A stretch of 43,376 bases of DNA from Oscillospiraceae bacterium (GCA_017448145.1 JAFSMA010000008.1:1-43376), one strand, 5' to 3'. Positions 9,966-19,147 are shown, counted from the stretch's first letter. The notes: a model not told the origin generated them from the sequence alone. A program made the numbers and translations.

Positions 9966-11033
9966 TTATTTAACTGTTTTTCGCTTACACTGGACGAAAT
10001 GCACCGCCATGGTGACCATGAACACGATGCTCAGATAGCCGAAAATGGGGAACACCACGCCGATGATGTCCGCAAAACCAAACAGGCTGCCGCCCCACAC
10101 CACCAGAGCCATCGCCGCCAGGAAGAGGCGGTTATGCCGGGCCACCACCGGAATGCGCTGGTTCAGATGGGTCACCAGGGCCACCAGGGAGGCCAGGGAG
10201 TTGCAGAACATGCCCAGGAACAGCAGCACGCCGTACACGCCGCCCAGCACCGGGCTCAACGCGCTGGCCACCGCCACCATGGGCAGCTGGGTCTGGGCGG
10301 CGGGGAGATAGGACGCTACGGAGGTCAAAATGGCCCCCGCCACGATGGTCAGGCCCAGGCCGGACAGGGCCATGCCCAGCCAGATGGTGCTGTTTTTGCG
10401 GATCATGGGCCCCACCGGCAGCATGATGCCGATGCCGCCCAGCAGATTGTAGGCCACGAAGGTCAGCGACGCCACCCACCAGGTGGGCATCAGGGCGTTG
10501 TCGCTGGTTTTCACAATGTGGAGAATGTTGCCAGTGTCAAACCGTCCCCAGGCGGCAACGGCAAACAGCAGCGTGGCCACCACCAGCACAGGGATCAAGG
10601 CCGTGAAGGCGTTCACCATGCCGGTGACGCCGAAGAGGGCCATCACGCACACCACCAGCGTAAACACGGCGCTGCCCAGCCAGGCAGGTACGCCGAAAAG
10701 CTGCTGCCCCAGGGCACCCACCCCGGCGGACATGACCACCACCACGCCGAAGAGGAACAGCGCCGTCACCGCCCCGGACAGCTTACGCAGCCACGCCCAG
10801 CCCTCCCAGGGCACCATCAGCCTGTCCAACTCCCGGATGCCGGTCATGCGGTTCAGGCGCATGAGAATGATGCCAAACAGCACAAACAGCCCTGCCGCCA
10901 GCGCAAAGCCCACATAGCCCCACACGCCAAAGGCACCGAAAAACTGCCACAGCTCCTGGCCGGACACAAAGCCCGCGCCAAGGAAGCAACCGATATAGGT
11001 AAAGGCCAAACGAACCGGCCCCATCTCTTTCAT
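9966..11033 (-). CDS. YkvI-like membrane transporter, substrate unknown
   Basis: Polytopic membrane protein of 355 residues with about ten hydrophobic helices. The N-terminus reads FTYIGCFLGAGFVSGQELWQFF, a broken first helix with glycines typical of the YkvI group (COG3949), distant relatives of amino-acid and sodium symporters. The glycine-rich break in helix 1 usually forms a substrate and ion site in that fold. No substrate can be assigned. It stands alone with its own promoter, divergent from the phosphotransacylase gene. GAGGTG lies about 10 nt upstream of the ATG. Confidence 0.8.
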   Translation of the reverse strand: MKEMGPVRLAFTYIGCFLGAGFVSGQELWQFFGAFGVWGYVGFALAAGLFVLFGIILMRLNRMTGIRELDRLMVPWEGWAWLRKLSGAVTALFLFGVVVVMSAGVGALGQQLFGVPAWLGSAVFTLVVCVMALFGVTGMVNAFTALIPVLVVATLLFAVAAWGRFDTGNILHIVKTSDNALMPTWWVASLTFVAYNLLGGIGIMLPVGPMIRKNSTIWLGMALSGLGLTIVAGAILTSVASYLPAAQTQLPMVAVASALSPVLGGVYGVLLFLGMFCNSLASLVALVTHLNQRIPVVARHNRLFLAAMALVVWGGSLFGFADIIGVVFPIFGYLSIVFMVTMAVHFVQCKRKTVK

Positions 11034-11059
11034 AGGGAAACACCTCGCTTTTCCGTCTT

Positions 11060-11088
11060 ATTGTAGGGGATTTTGCCGCCGCCGTCAA
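11060..11088 (-). promoter_or_regulatory. Promoter of the YkvI-like gene
   Basis: On the minus strand TTGACG (11083-11088) and TACAAT (11060-11065) are 17 nt apart, about 27 nt before the ATG. Confidence 0.75.
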
Positions 11089-11118
11089 GGTCTGTACCCT
11101 TCGGGGCGCAATCTCGCA

Positions 11119-11147
11119 TTGACGCGGCGTCGCCGCTGGGCTATAAT
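11119..11147 (+). promoter_or_regulatory. Promoter of the phosphotransacylase gene
   Basis: TTGACG (11119-11124) and TATAAT (11142-11147) with 17-nt spacing. Strong match, about 40 nt before the start codon. Confidence 0.85.
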
Positions 11148-11194
11148 ATAACGGATAGTGAGAAATACAGTAGCCGTTTAAGGAGGGCTGCACA

Positions 11195-12109
11195 ATGATT
11201 AATTCCATCGACGGCATGATCGAGGCCGCCAAAAGCGAACCCAACAGCGTGGTGTCCGTGGCCGCCGCCCACGACGTTGCCGTCATCGAGGCTGTGGTGA
11301 AAGCAAAGCGGGAGAACATCGTCACCCCTATTCTGGTGGGCCGCAAGGACGGCATCCGCAACCTGCTGGAGGATATGGGCGAGGACTCCGACGATTATGA
11401 GATCATCCCCGCCGGGGACGAGAAGGACTGCGCCGCCAAGGCGGTGGAGGTCTGCTCCCAGGGCCGGGCCGACATGCTGATGAAGGGCATCGTCAACACC
11501 GCCGACCTGCTGCGGGCCGTGCTGAAGCGGGAGGCCAACCTGCGCACAGAGCGCCGCATCAGCCACTGTATGTTCTACGAGATGCCCGCTGTGGACCGGA
11601 TGCTGGTGATGACCGACGGGGCGGTGAACACCTTCCCCGACCTGGAGACTAAGGCCCACATTCTGGAGAACGCCGCCATGTGCCTCCAGGCCCTGGGCTA
11701 CCCCTCCATCATTGCCGCCTGCATCTGCGGCGCGGAGCAGATCAACCCCAAGGTGCGGGACACCGTGGAGGCCGATCTCCTGTCCAAGATGACAGACCGC
11801 TGGGAGCCCTATAACATGACGGTGTTCGGCCCTGCGGCGCTGGATCTGGCTGTCAGCGAGGACGCCTGCCGACACAAGCACTACACCGCCCCCGGCGGCG
11901 GACGGGCCGACATCCTCTTCGTGCCCGACTACCAGGTGGGCAACGGCATCGGCAAATCCGCCACGCTGTTCGGCGGCGCACGCAACGCCGGCATCATCCT
12001 GGGTGCCAAGGTGCCCATCATCCTGGTATCCCGGTCTGACAACGCCTTTGCCAAGCATGCCTCCATCGCTCTGGGCAGCGTGCTGAGCCGCCGTATGAAC
12101 ATCTTCTGA
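11195..12109 (+). CDS. Phosphate butyryl/acetyltransferase
   Basis: Member of the PTA/PTB family, 304 residues, which exchanges CoA for phosphate on an acyl group (butyryl- or acetyl-CoA). Visible patterns are VAAAHDVAVIEAV, a nucleotide-like region ITPILVGR-type (here VTPILVGRKDGI), DMLMKGIVNT, and the C-terminal GNGIGKSATLFGGARNAGIILGA. Length matches Ptb (about 300) and not the longer Pta. No butyrate kinase gene is adjacent, which is unusual because ptb and buk usually pair. Alternatives are a 2-oxoacid or propanoyl-specific relative. AGGAGG supports the ATG. The family call is strong and the acyl substrate uncertain. Confidence 0.88.
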   Translation: MINSIDGMIEAAKSEPNSVVSVAAAHDVAVIEAVVKAKRENIVTPILVGRKDGIRNLLEDMGEDSDDYEIIPAGDEKDCAAKAVEVCSQGRADMLMKGIVNTADLLRAVLKREANLRTERRISHCMFYEMPAVDRMLVMTDGAVNTFPDLETKAHILENAAMCLQALGYPSIIAACICGAEQINPKVRDTVEADLLSKMTDRWEPYNMTVFGPAALDLAVSEDACRHKHYTAPGGGRADILFVPDYQVGNGIGKSATLFGGARNAGIILGAKVPIILVSRSDNAFAKHASIALGSVLSRRMNIF

Positions 12110-12188
12110 TTCGATAATTATACCCAATGCGGCGGCTATGCGCCAAAATCAGACCATAAAAATCCATTTGATTTAGAAATTTTTACAC

Positions 12189-12217
12189 TTGCAAACCTCT
12201 GGGCCGGGGCCTATAAT
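12189..12217 (+). promoter_or_regulatory. Promoter of asnA
   Basis: TTGCAA (12189-12194) and TATAAT (12212-12217) with 17-nt spacing. The leader is only about 30 nt, leaving no room for a T-box. Confidence 0.82.
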
Positions 12218-12252
12218 GATTTCCATATTTTATATAAAAGAGGTGCTGACGC

Positions 12253-13263
12253 ATGAGCAAGGTTTACGTTCCCGCAGGATATCAGGCGCCGCTGAACACC
12301 TATGAGATGCAGCGTGCCATCGAGTTCATCAAGAGCAATTTCCAGGTCAACCTGGGCCAGGCGCTGAATCTGCGCCGGGTATCCGCCCCCCTCTTTGTGG
12401 ATGAGAATTCCGGCTTGAACGATAATCTGAACGGCGTGGAGCGCCCTGTCTCCTTCGATATTCCCGACGTGGGCGTCAACGGCCAGGTGGTGCACTCTCT
12501 GGCCAAGTGGAAGCGCCTGGCCCTGAAGCGGTACGGCTTCAAGGAGGGCAAGGGGCTGTTCACCGATATGGACGCCATCCGCCGGGACGAGGAGGTGGAC
12601 AACACCCACTCCATCTACGTGGATCAGTGGGACTGGGAGAAGGTCATCAGCCGGGAGGATCGGACGGAGTATTACCTGCGCCAGACGGTGCGAGCCATCG
12701 TGGCCGCCATCTGCGAGACCAACGACGCCCTGCAAATCGCCTTCCCCTCCCTGCACACCAAGCTGGATCGGGAGGTGTACTTCGTATCCACCCAGGAGCT
12801 GGAGGACCGCTGGCCCGACCTGACCCCCAAACAGCGGGAGGACGCCATCTGCCGGGAACACCACACCGTGTTCCTCATGCAGATCGGCGGCGCGCTGAAG
12901 CGCTCCGGCAAGCCCCACGACGGCCGGGCCCCCGACTACGACGACTGGGCGCTGAACGGCGACATCCTGTTCTGGAATCCGGTGCTGGAGCGCAGCTTTG
13001 AAATCTCCTCCATGGGCATCCGGGTGGACGAGGCCTCCATGGACAGCCAGCTCCGCATCCGGGGCTGCGACGACCGTCGCGCCCTGCCCTTCCACAAGAT
13101 GCTGCTCTCCGGGGAGCTGCCCCTCACCATCGGCGGCGGCATCGGCCAGAGCCGCCTGTGCATGCTGATGATCGGCACCTGCCACATCGGCGAGGTGCAG
13201 GTGAGCCTGTGGGATCAGAACACCGTGGACACCTGCGAAAAGGCAGGCGTTATGCTGCTGTAA
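12253..13263 (+). CDS. asnA: Aspartate-ammonia ligase (asparagine synthetase A)
   Basis: Ammonia-dependent asparagine synthetase of 336 residues, a relative of class II tRNA synthetases. Key patterns include SAPLFVDENSGLNDNLNG near residue 45, RPVSFDIP, the YVDQWDWEKVI stretch near 120, RGCDDRRALPFHK, and the motif-3-like GGGIGQSR near residue 300. The length matches the family (about 330). AGAGGTG upstream supports the ATG. With glnN nearby, this part of the window handles ammonia assimilation, though each gene has its own transcript. Confidence 0.97.
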   Translation: MSKVYVPAGYQAPLNTYEMQRAIEFIKSNFQVNLGQALNLRRVSAPLFVDENSGLNDNLNGVERPVSFDIPDVGVNGQVVHSLAKWKRLALKRYGFKEGKGLFTDMDAIRRDEEVDNTHSIYVDQWDWEKVISREDRTEYYLRQTVRAIVAAICETNDALQIAFPSLHTKLDREVYFVSTQELEDRWPDLTPKQREDAICREHHTVFLMQIGGALKRSGKPHDGRAPDYDDWALNGDILFWNPVLERSFEISSMGIRVDEASMDSQLRIRGCDDRRALPFHKMLLSGELPLTIGGGIGQSRLCMLMIGTCHIGEVQVSLWDQNTVDTCEKAGVMLL

Positions 13264-13281
13264 TACATTTGCAATATACTA

Positions 13282-13322
13282 GTGCCGGTGGGTACGATTT
13301 TCGTACCCACCGGCACTTTTTT
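13282..13322 (+). terminator. Terminator of asnA
   Basis: Two perfect 16-nt arms (13282-13297 and 13301-13316) around TTT, followed by six T. One of the strongest terminators in the window. Confidence 0.95.
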
Positions 13323-13331
13323 GCAAAATTG

Positions 13332-14930
13332 TTATTCTTTCTCCGCCAGCTTCATCACCCGCAGATAGCTCAACAGCGCCAGCAACCCGGCGATGGCTGT
13401 GAAGAGCAGGGCCAGCACGGCGTGATCCATCCTGCGGCCCAGCACCACTACCAGAACCGTCAGGCCCATGACCACGAACATATTGGGCAGCAGGTACAGC
13501 GCCACCGCCGTGCCCTGCTTGATAACCTCAATCTCGTTGCCCCAGTCCAGCTTGCGGAACCGGACGCCGCACACGCAGCCCCAGGCGGTGGAGAAGGCGC
13601 ACAGCGCCAGCCCCAGCAGCAGATACAGCGCCGTATGCACCGCACTGACATGGGCCGACAGGCACAGGCACAATGTGGCAAAGGCCATGAAGGGCACCGT
13701 CAGCGCCATATTGAACAGCATTTTGCCCCGATACACCGTCTGCATGGACAGGGGCAGACTCTGCAAAATCCAGAAGTTTTTGCCCTCCAGCGACGGCGAG
13801 CAGGCAGTGGTGGCCATCATGCCGATGAGGAAATAGACGATAAAAGGAATGGCGGGATGCAGGATGGCCGGGTCGAAGGGGGCGTTGTTGGTGACCAGGG
13901 CCACCAGCTTGTCGAAGCCAATGACCAGCGTGGCCACGCCCAGCAGCGCCGCCAGCACCTCGCCCATGGCGCCGTTCACCATATAGTTGGTGGAGCCCAG
14001 CAGACGGCGAAGCTCCTTCCAGGCGATGGCCACCTCGGCGCTGCGTCGGTGCTGTGCCTTCATGCGAAACCGTTTCCCGGCGGCGTGGGATTGGAGGGCG
14101 GAATTGATGTTGCGGTAGGCGCCGCCCACGATCCAGAACACCAGGGCCAACAGCGCGGCGCTGGCAGAGAGCAGCAGCGGCCCGCCCAGCCAGTTCTCCC
14201 CCGTCACGGCGCCGGTGAACCAGGCCGCCGGCGGATAGGTGGATATAGCGCCATCCAACGCCTCCGCTGCCTGGATGAGCACTGCGTCCACGGCGTCATC
14301 CCGGAAAACGTCCTCGATGATAAACCGCAGCGAGAAGCAAAACAGCACAAAGGCAAAGGTAAGCACCGTTTGGACTATGTTGGTCTTGCGAAAACCGGCG
14401 CTGATGCGGGCAATGAGGAAGCCCACAAAGGACGCCGCCACCATGGGGATGACGGGCAGCGCCAGCGTCAGCACCACCCACACCGGGTAGACCCACACCC
14501 CCGCCCGGGCATAGAGGCCGTAACCCACCAGCATGGGCAGCGACAGGCTAAGATACCAGGGCAACAGACGCACATACATCAGCAGAAATTTGCTGAGGGC
14601 CACCGTCCGGGCGCTAAAGGGCAGGGACATCACCAGGTCGTACTCCCGGAAACCGAAGAGATAGCCATTGGTGCGGAAAAGCGTCATAATAAACGCCAGG
14701 GCGCTGACCGTCAGCGCGCACACACCCGGCACCACGTCCTGAAAGCCGATCTCGCCGTAGCCGAAGGCCATGGCGCCGCTGTAAAACACCAGCATGGCGT
14801 ACAGTACCGCCAGGCCCACCCAGCCCATCACGATTTTCCGCCGCAGCTTACCGTCGGCGGTGTGGCGATACACGTTCCAGCGGCCGGAGGCCCGGCGCAT
14901 GGTGCGCAGCAGCAGAAGGCTACCTTTCAT
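13332..14930 (-). CDS. ABC-2 type exporter permease (operon 1)
   Basis: Large membrane protein of 532 residues with about 12 hydrophobic segments, arranged as two six-helix halves. It has no recognisable substrate motif. The start lies inside the ATPase gene (11-bp overlap) and is preceded by GGAGG, so the two are translationally coupled. The pattern fits ABC-2 exporters or lantibiotic/antibiotic efflux permeases of Firmicutes. The cargo cannot be assigned. A similar but not identical pair lies at 19413-21823, and both are behind the same candidate operator. Confidence 0.8.
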   Translation of the reverse strand: MKGSLLLLRTMRRASGRWNVYRHTADGKLRRKIVMGWVGLAVLYAMLVFYSGAMAFGYGEIGFQDVVPGVCALTVSALAFIMTLFRTNGYLFGFREYDLVMSLPFSARTVALSKFLLMYVRLLPWYLSLSLPMLVGYGLYARAGVWVYPVWVVLTLALPVIPMVAASFVGFLIARISAGFRKTNIVQTVLTFAFVLFCFSLRFIIEDVFRDDAVDAVLIQAAEALDGAISTYPPAAWFTGAVTGENWLGGPLLLSASAALLALVFWIVGGAYRNINSALQSHAAGKRFRMKAQHRRSAEVAIAWKELRRLLGSTNYMVNGAMGEVLAALLGVATLVIGFDKLVALVTNNAPFDPAILHPAIPFIVYFLIGMMATTACSPSLEGKNFWILQSLPLSMQTVYRGKMLFNMALTVPFMAFATLCLCLSAHVSAVHTALYLLLGLALCAFSTAWGCVCGVRFRKLDWGNEIEVIKQGTAVALYLLPNMFVVMGLTVLVVVLGRRMDHAVLALLFTAIAGLLALLSYLRVMKLAEKE

Positions 14931-15651
14931 CGCCGTCCACCTCCAGGAAGGCCTCCTCTAAGGAGTGGCCCTCGGTCAGCTCGGCCATGGAGCCGGCGGC
15001 GATAAGGCGGCCGTGCTTGATGATGGCCACCTTGTTGCACAGCTTCTCCGCCACGTCCAGCACATGGGTGGAGAAGAATATGGCCGTGCCCCGGTCGCAC
15101 ATTTGGTGCATGATCTCCTTCAGGGTAAAGGTCGCCTTGGGGTCCAGGCCCACAAAGGGCTCATCCAGCACCAGCAGGCGGGGCTCGTGGATCAGCGCGG
15201 AGATGATGGCCAGCTTCTGCTTCATGCCGTGGGAATAGGAACTGATGAGATTGCCCAGGTCGGCGGTCATCTCAAATTGGTCGGCATAGCGGCGGATGCG
15301 CTCCTCCCGCTCCCGCCCGCCGATGGCGAATACGTCCGCGATAAAGTTGAGGTATTGGATGCCGGTGAGATTTTCATACAGGTCGGGGTTATCGGGGATG
15401 TAGGCGGTGATCTGCTTGCAGGCCAGGGGCTCCCTTTTGGCGGAGTGGCCGCCGATGAAAATCTCCCCCTCCTTGAAGTCCAGCACGCCCACCACCGCCC
15501 GGATGGTGGTGGATTTACCGGCGCCGTTATGGCCGATGAAGCCGTAGATATCGCCGGGCATCACCTGGAGGGAAAGGTCGTCCACAGCCTTCTTGCCCCC
15601 GCCGTAGGACTTGGAAAAATGGCGGATCTCCAGCATGGGTTTGTCTTGCAT
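14920..15651 (-). CDS. ABC exporter ATP-binding subunit (operon 1)
   Basis: ATPase of 243 residues related to BcrA/CcmA-type exporters. Walker A is GHNGAGKST near residue 40, the signature is YSHGMKQKL near 140, Walker B LLVLDEPFVGLD near 160, and an H-loop histidine lies in FFSTHVLD. The single ATPase presumably dimerises and pairs with the co-transcribed permease. Its promoter carries a GCAAC-N5-GTTGC operator that recurs in front of the second exporter operon. Substrate unknown; peptide or drug export is possible. Confidence 0.93.
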   Translation of the reverse strand: MQDKPMLEIRHFSKSYGGGKKAVDDLSLQVMPGDIYGFIGHNGAGKSTTIRAVVGVLDFKEGEIFIGGHSAKREPLACKQITAYIPDNPDLYENLTGIQYLNFIADVFAIGGREREERIRRYADQFEMTADLGNLISSYSHGMKQKLAIISALIHEPRLLVLDEPFVGLDPKATFTLKEIMHQMCDRGTAIFFSTHVLDVAEKLCNKVAIIKHGRLIAAGSMAELTEGHSLEEAFLEVDGDER

Positions 15652-15701
15652 ATCCTGTCTCTCCTCTCTAAAGGCACCGTTATGGCGCCATCGTTACCGT
15701 G

Positions 15702-15730
15702 AGTATACCCCCGAAGCAACCCTTTGTCCA
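15702..15730 (-). promoter_or_regulatory. Promoter of ABC exporter operon 1
   Basis: On the minus strand TGGACA (15725-15730) and TATACT (15702-15707) are 17 nt apart. The -35 hexamer directly abuts the palindrome at 15731-15745. Confidence 0.7.
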
Positions 15731-15776
15731 GCAACTTATGGTTGCACCGACGTAAATATGCGCAACCCTGTGTTGA
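15731..15776. promoter_or_regulatory. Double GCAAC-N5-GTTGC operator, exporter operon 1
   Basis: Perfect palindrome GCAAC-TTATG-GTTGC at 15731-15745, and a second copy GCAAC-CCTGT-GTTGA at 15762-15776. The centres are 31 bp apart, about three turns. The same two-site arrangement recurs at 21880-21924. A further half-site GCAACC lies at 15716-15721 in the promoter spacer. The binding regulator is not in the window; a GntR/YtrA-type protein is one possibility. Confidence 0.7.
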
Positions 15777-15782
15777 CACAGG

Positions 15783-15818
15783 CCAAAGCCCCGCCGGGAG
15801 GGCGGGGCTTTGGTTTTT
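15783..15818. terminator. Strong stem-loop after the HD-GYP gene
   Basis: CCAAAGCCCCGCC and GGCGGGGCTTTGG pair perfectly around GGGAG. The T-run (15814-15818) is on the plus-strand side, although no plus-strand gene precedes it. On the minus strand it starts a few bases after the HD-GYP stop but lacks a downstream U-run. It may act as a weaker minus-strand terminator or block antisense transcription. Confidence 0.6.
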
Positions 15819-15821
15819 CCG

Positions 15822-18800
15822 CTATTCGGTTTTGCTCTGATCGTCAGGCTTTTCGCTCTGGCTGCCACGGTTCAGGTTGTCGATTTCCTCGAAGCTGCCG
15901 CCGCCCTCGGTGTCGTTTTTAGCCCGCAGCTTGCCTTGACCGGCCAGGCGCAGGAAGGCGTCCACCACGTCGGGGGTCAGCTGGGTGCCGGAGGCACCAC
16001 GGATGATCTCCACCACCTTGTCGAAGTTCATGCGGGGGCGGTAGGGACGGTTGGAATACATGGCGTCGAAGGTGTCGGCCACGGCGATGATCTGGGCCAC
16101 CCGAGGGATTTCATCCTGCTTGAGGCCCCGGGGATAGCCCCTGCCGTCAGGCCGCTCATGGTGGGCACCGGCGCCGATGGCCAGCTCCGGCATGATGCTG
16201 ATGTCCTTGAGCACGTTGTAGCCCAGCTGGGCGTGGGACTGGATGATGTGATACTCCTCGTCCGTCAGCTTGCCGGGCTTATTCAGCACCTCCTCGGGGA
16301 TGCCGATTTTACCGATGTCATGGAGCAGAGCGATGTTGTAATACTTCTCCACCGTCTCCTCATCGTAGCCCAGCTCACGGGTGAGCATGGCGGTATAGTG
16401 TGCCACACGGATGGAGTGACCGTTGGTATACTTGTCCTTCATATCGATGGTCTTGGCGAAAGCCTCGGTCATCTCCTTGATGAAGGCCCGGTTCTCCTTC
16501 TGCTTCTGTTCCAAAAGGCGGGTCTTGCGGCGGGTGTAAAGCAGCACCACGGCGGCGATGGCCGCCATGCCCAGCAGCGTGCGGCCCAGGCGATACCAAA
16601 AGTGCTCCCGCAGCTCCATCTGCTTGACGATGGTCACCGATGCCTCGCTGTCCGCCAGGCCGGTCTGGCCCTGGAGGCGCATGACGAAGCGGTAGGTGCC
16701 GCCGGGGAGATTGGTGTAGTCAATGGGCGTCATAGCGCTTCGATTGACAGCGGTGTACTGGCTGTCCAGCCCCTCCAGGCAATAGGTGATCTGGGGATCC
16801 AACAGCGAGTAGGTGTACACGTAGCCGTATACCGTCAGTTTGTCGTCGCCGGCGGGCACGTTGATGACGCCGTTTTCATCGGCATAGATATACTGCCCGC
16901 CCACGCTGACGTAGGGCACCGCCATTTTGGTGCGCCCGTCCACGTCAAAAGGCGTCTCGATGTTCACCCGGGCCACGCCGGTGGTGCCGGCGATATACAG
17001 CTCGCCCTCCGCCGTCAGGTCGCTGTAGGAGTTGGCGGTGGTGATGACGGAGCAGCCGTTGTTGCGGCCATAATAGGTGGGATGAATGTCGCCGTTTGCC
17101 AGCATCTCGGCGGCATCCACCACGTAGATGCCGTTACTGCTCAGCACCCAGATCTGGCCGCGGCTGTTTTCATAGAGGTCAAAGTTGTTGGAATAGGGGA
17201 AGCGGTTCACCGTGTTAACGGTGCCGTCGGCAGTCATGTAGGCCAGGGAATTGCTGGTGACAATCCAGCTCACATCCCGGGTGCGATCGGGCTTGATTCG
17301 CATGACGATATCGGAGGTAAGCCCATCGTCCGTGCCGATATGGCGGGCCTTTCCACCGTCAGAGAGAACATAGATGCCGTCGCCGTCGGAGCCCAGCAGC
17401 ATCTCCCCCGCCGCCGTCTCCGCCACGGTGAGAATCTCCGTGTTGATAATGCCGCTCTCCTCGCCGTACACCGCCGTCACCGCATCGCCCTCGATGATGG
17501 CCACGCCGCCGCGGCAGGCCGCCATGATGGCGCCGTTTTGCCGCTCATACACGGCGCGGATGCGGTCGGAGGGCAGGCCGTCGGCACTGGTGAAGCAGAC
17601 CGCCTCATGGCCGTCATAGCGCACCAGACCCCGCTTGCTGTACGTGGAGAACCACACGTTGCCCCGGCTGTCGGAAATGACGGAGCGGATGCGGCACTGG
17701 GACAGCAGCGCCAGCAAATCCGTCTCTTCCAGATCCTGGCCGGAGGCGGTACGGGCGCCGTCGATGGGCACGGCGGTCACCTCGCCGTTCGCGGCAAGGG
17801 CCAGGGGGCCGGTGTCGGTGCCGATAAAGAGCAAATCGCCGTAGCGGCAGGTGGAGTTCACCACCGCCGCAGGCAGGTCGAACCGGGCGAACAGATCCAT
17901 AAACTGGTTGGGCACGATCTTCATCACGCCCTGGCGGGAGGAGGTGAACCAGAGATTGCCCTCATAGTCCACCATCATGTGGTCAATGGAGTTGTCCATG
18001 GGCAGGTTTTCCAGCAGGTGGAAGCCGTCCTCCGTCACCACGCCGATGCCGTTGTCGGCGCAGACCCACAGCATGCCATTGACGAGGCACATATCGTTGA
18101 CGTGCTCCAAGGGGGACACATCAATGCGCCTTTCGCCGTGGAAGCCGGACTTGATGTCGCCGTAATAAATGACGGACTGGTCGGTGCCCAGGTAGACATA
18201 GCCCTGATGGTCCGGGTCAGGCAGCAGGGACATAATCGCCTCGTCACGGCCCTGGAAGGTGCCCAGCACCTCACCGCCCTTGATGGTGTAAACGGTGTTG
18301 CTCAGGCCCACGCCGTAAATCACGTCGTTGCGGCTGAGGGCCACCTCCCGCAGATATTCCACACGGATCAGCGGATCCTCAATCTGCCGCAGCACCATGT
18401 CCTCCCCCACCATGGCCATGCCCTCGGTGGTGGCGATGTACACGGTGCCGGTGGAGTCCTCCACGATGGAGCGGACAGAGTTGGACAGCAGACCGTCGGA
18501 ACGGGTGTAGGTACGGATCTCGCCCCTGTCCATCACCGCCACGCCGCTGTCGTTGGTGCCGATCCACAGCCGCTCACGGCTGTCCATATACAGGCTCACC
18601 ACGCTGGCGATACCGGCGGTAGAGTCCACCCGCTCGAAGTTCAGGCCATCGTAGCGGATGAGGCCGCTGTAACTGCCGATCCAGATGAAGCCCTCCGCCG
18701 TCTCCACGATGTCGTTGGCCTCGGAGGTGGGCAGGCCGCTGGTGTTGTCGTACAGCACGGCATCATAGCCGTCGTTCTCCGCCAGCAGATCCTCGGTCAG

Positions 18801-18932
18801 CGCGGCGATGCGGTGCAGGGCCTGATCGTCAGCCGCAGCAGCATTGCGGGGCAGCACCGAGGCCAACACCAACGCCCCCAGCACCGCGCAGCAATAGCGT
18901 TTTATCCAATTCGCAGTAAAAAAAAGTCTCAT
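15822..18932 (-). CDS. Beta-propeller/Y_Y_Y receptor with HD-GYP output domain
   Basis: Membrane receptor of 1036 residues. Order: signal peptide or first helix (1-33, ending NAAAAD), an outside two-component-type propeller of repeats (about 45-690; repeat cores such as GFIWIGSYSGLIRYDG and RLWIGTNDSGVAVMD), a Y_Y_Y-like domain (about 690-770), a membrane helix (about 778-797), and a cytoplasmic HD-GYP domain. HD-GYP residues are intact: HD at 871-872 in LLHDIGKIG, and HHE-DG-GYP at 924-934. HD-GYP proteins hydrolyse c-di-GMP. A hydrophilic tail follows. It probably couples an extracellular ligand, perhaps glycan-like, to c-di-GMP turnover; the ligand is unknown. Confidence 0.88.
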   Translation of the reverse strand: MRLFFTANWIKRYCCAVLGALVLASVLPRNAAAADDQALHRIAALTEDLLAENDGYDAVLYDNTSGLPTSEANDIVETAEGFIWIGSYSGLIRYDGLNFERVDSTAGIASVVSLYMDSRERLWIGTNDSGVAVMDRGEIRTYTRSDGLLSNSVRSIVEDSTGTVYIATTEGMAMVGEDMVLRQIEDPLIRVEYLREVALSRNDVIYGVGLSNTVYTIKGGEVLGTFQGRDEAIMSLLPDPDHQGYVYLGTDQSVIYYGDIKSGFHGERRIDVSPLEHVNDMCLVNGMLWVCADNGIGVVTEDGFHLLENLPMDNSIDHMMVDYEGNLWFTSSRQGVMKIVPNQFMDLFARFDLPAAVVNSTCRYGDLLFIGTDTGPLALAANGEVTAVPIDGARTASGQDLEETDLLALLSQCRIRSVISDSRGNVWFSTYSKRGLVRYDGHEAVCFTSADGLPSDRIRAVYERQNGAIMAACRGGVAIIEGDAVTAVYGEESGIINTEILTVAETAAGEMLLGSDGDGIYVLSDGGKARHIGTDDGLTSDIVMRIKPDRTRDVSWIVTSNSLAYMTADGTVNTVNRFPYSNNFDLYENSRGQIWVLSSNGIYVVDAAEMLANGDIHPTYYGRNNGCSVITTANSYSDLTAEGELYIAGTTGVARVNIETPFDVDGRTKMAVPYVSVGGQYIYADENGVINVPAGDDKLTVYGYVYTYSLLDPQITYCLEGLDSQYTAVNRSAMTPIDYTNLPGGTYRFVMRLQGQTGLADSEASVTIVKQMELREHFWYRLGRTLLGMAAIAAVVLLYTRRKTRLLEQKQKENRAFIKEMTEAFAKTIDMKDKYTNGHSIRVAHYTAMLTRELGYDEETVEKYYNIALLHDIGKIGIPEEVLNKPGKLTDEEYHIIQSHAQLGYNVLKDISIMPELAIGAGAHHERPDGRGYPRGLKQDEIPRVAQIIAVADTFDAMYSNRPYRPRMNFDKVVEIIRGASGTQLTPDVVDAFLRLAGQGKLRAKNDTEGGGSFEEIDNLNRGSQSEKPDDQSKTE

Positions 18933-19006
18933 AGGTGCGATTCCTCTCTATCCGCCCGACAGAGGCGAAAAAACGGCACAAGCCACCGATTATCAATTAG
19001 CGCTTT

Positions 19007-19035
19007 ATTCTACACTCATTCCACAGAAAAAGCAA
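19007..19035 (-). promoter_or_regulatory. Promoter of the HD-GYP receptor gene
   Basis: On the minus strand TTGCTT (19030-19035) and TAGAAT (19007-19012) are 17 nt apart, about 75 nt before the start codon. Confidence 0.6.
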
Positions 19036-19084
19036 CTGCCGCGGCACATATTATCGGTATTTCATTTTTTATAACGGAATTGCC

Positions 19085-19113
19085 TTGCAATAGGGAACAC
19101 AATGGGATATACT
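19085..19113 (+). promoter_or_regulatory. Promoter of the small acidic protein gene
   Basis: TTGCAA (19085-19090) and TATACT (19108-19113) with 17-nt spacing, about 35 nt before the GTG start. Confidence 0.75.
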
Positions 19114-19147
19114 GTGGAAAAATGTTGGAGAAAAGAGGGGAATTGCC

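Noticed and set aside
13158..15005. A 615-codon plus-strand frame over the end of asnA and the exporter permease
   Set aside because: Crosses a strong terminator and is antisense to a clear membrane protein; composition typical of shadow frames.
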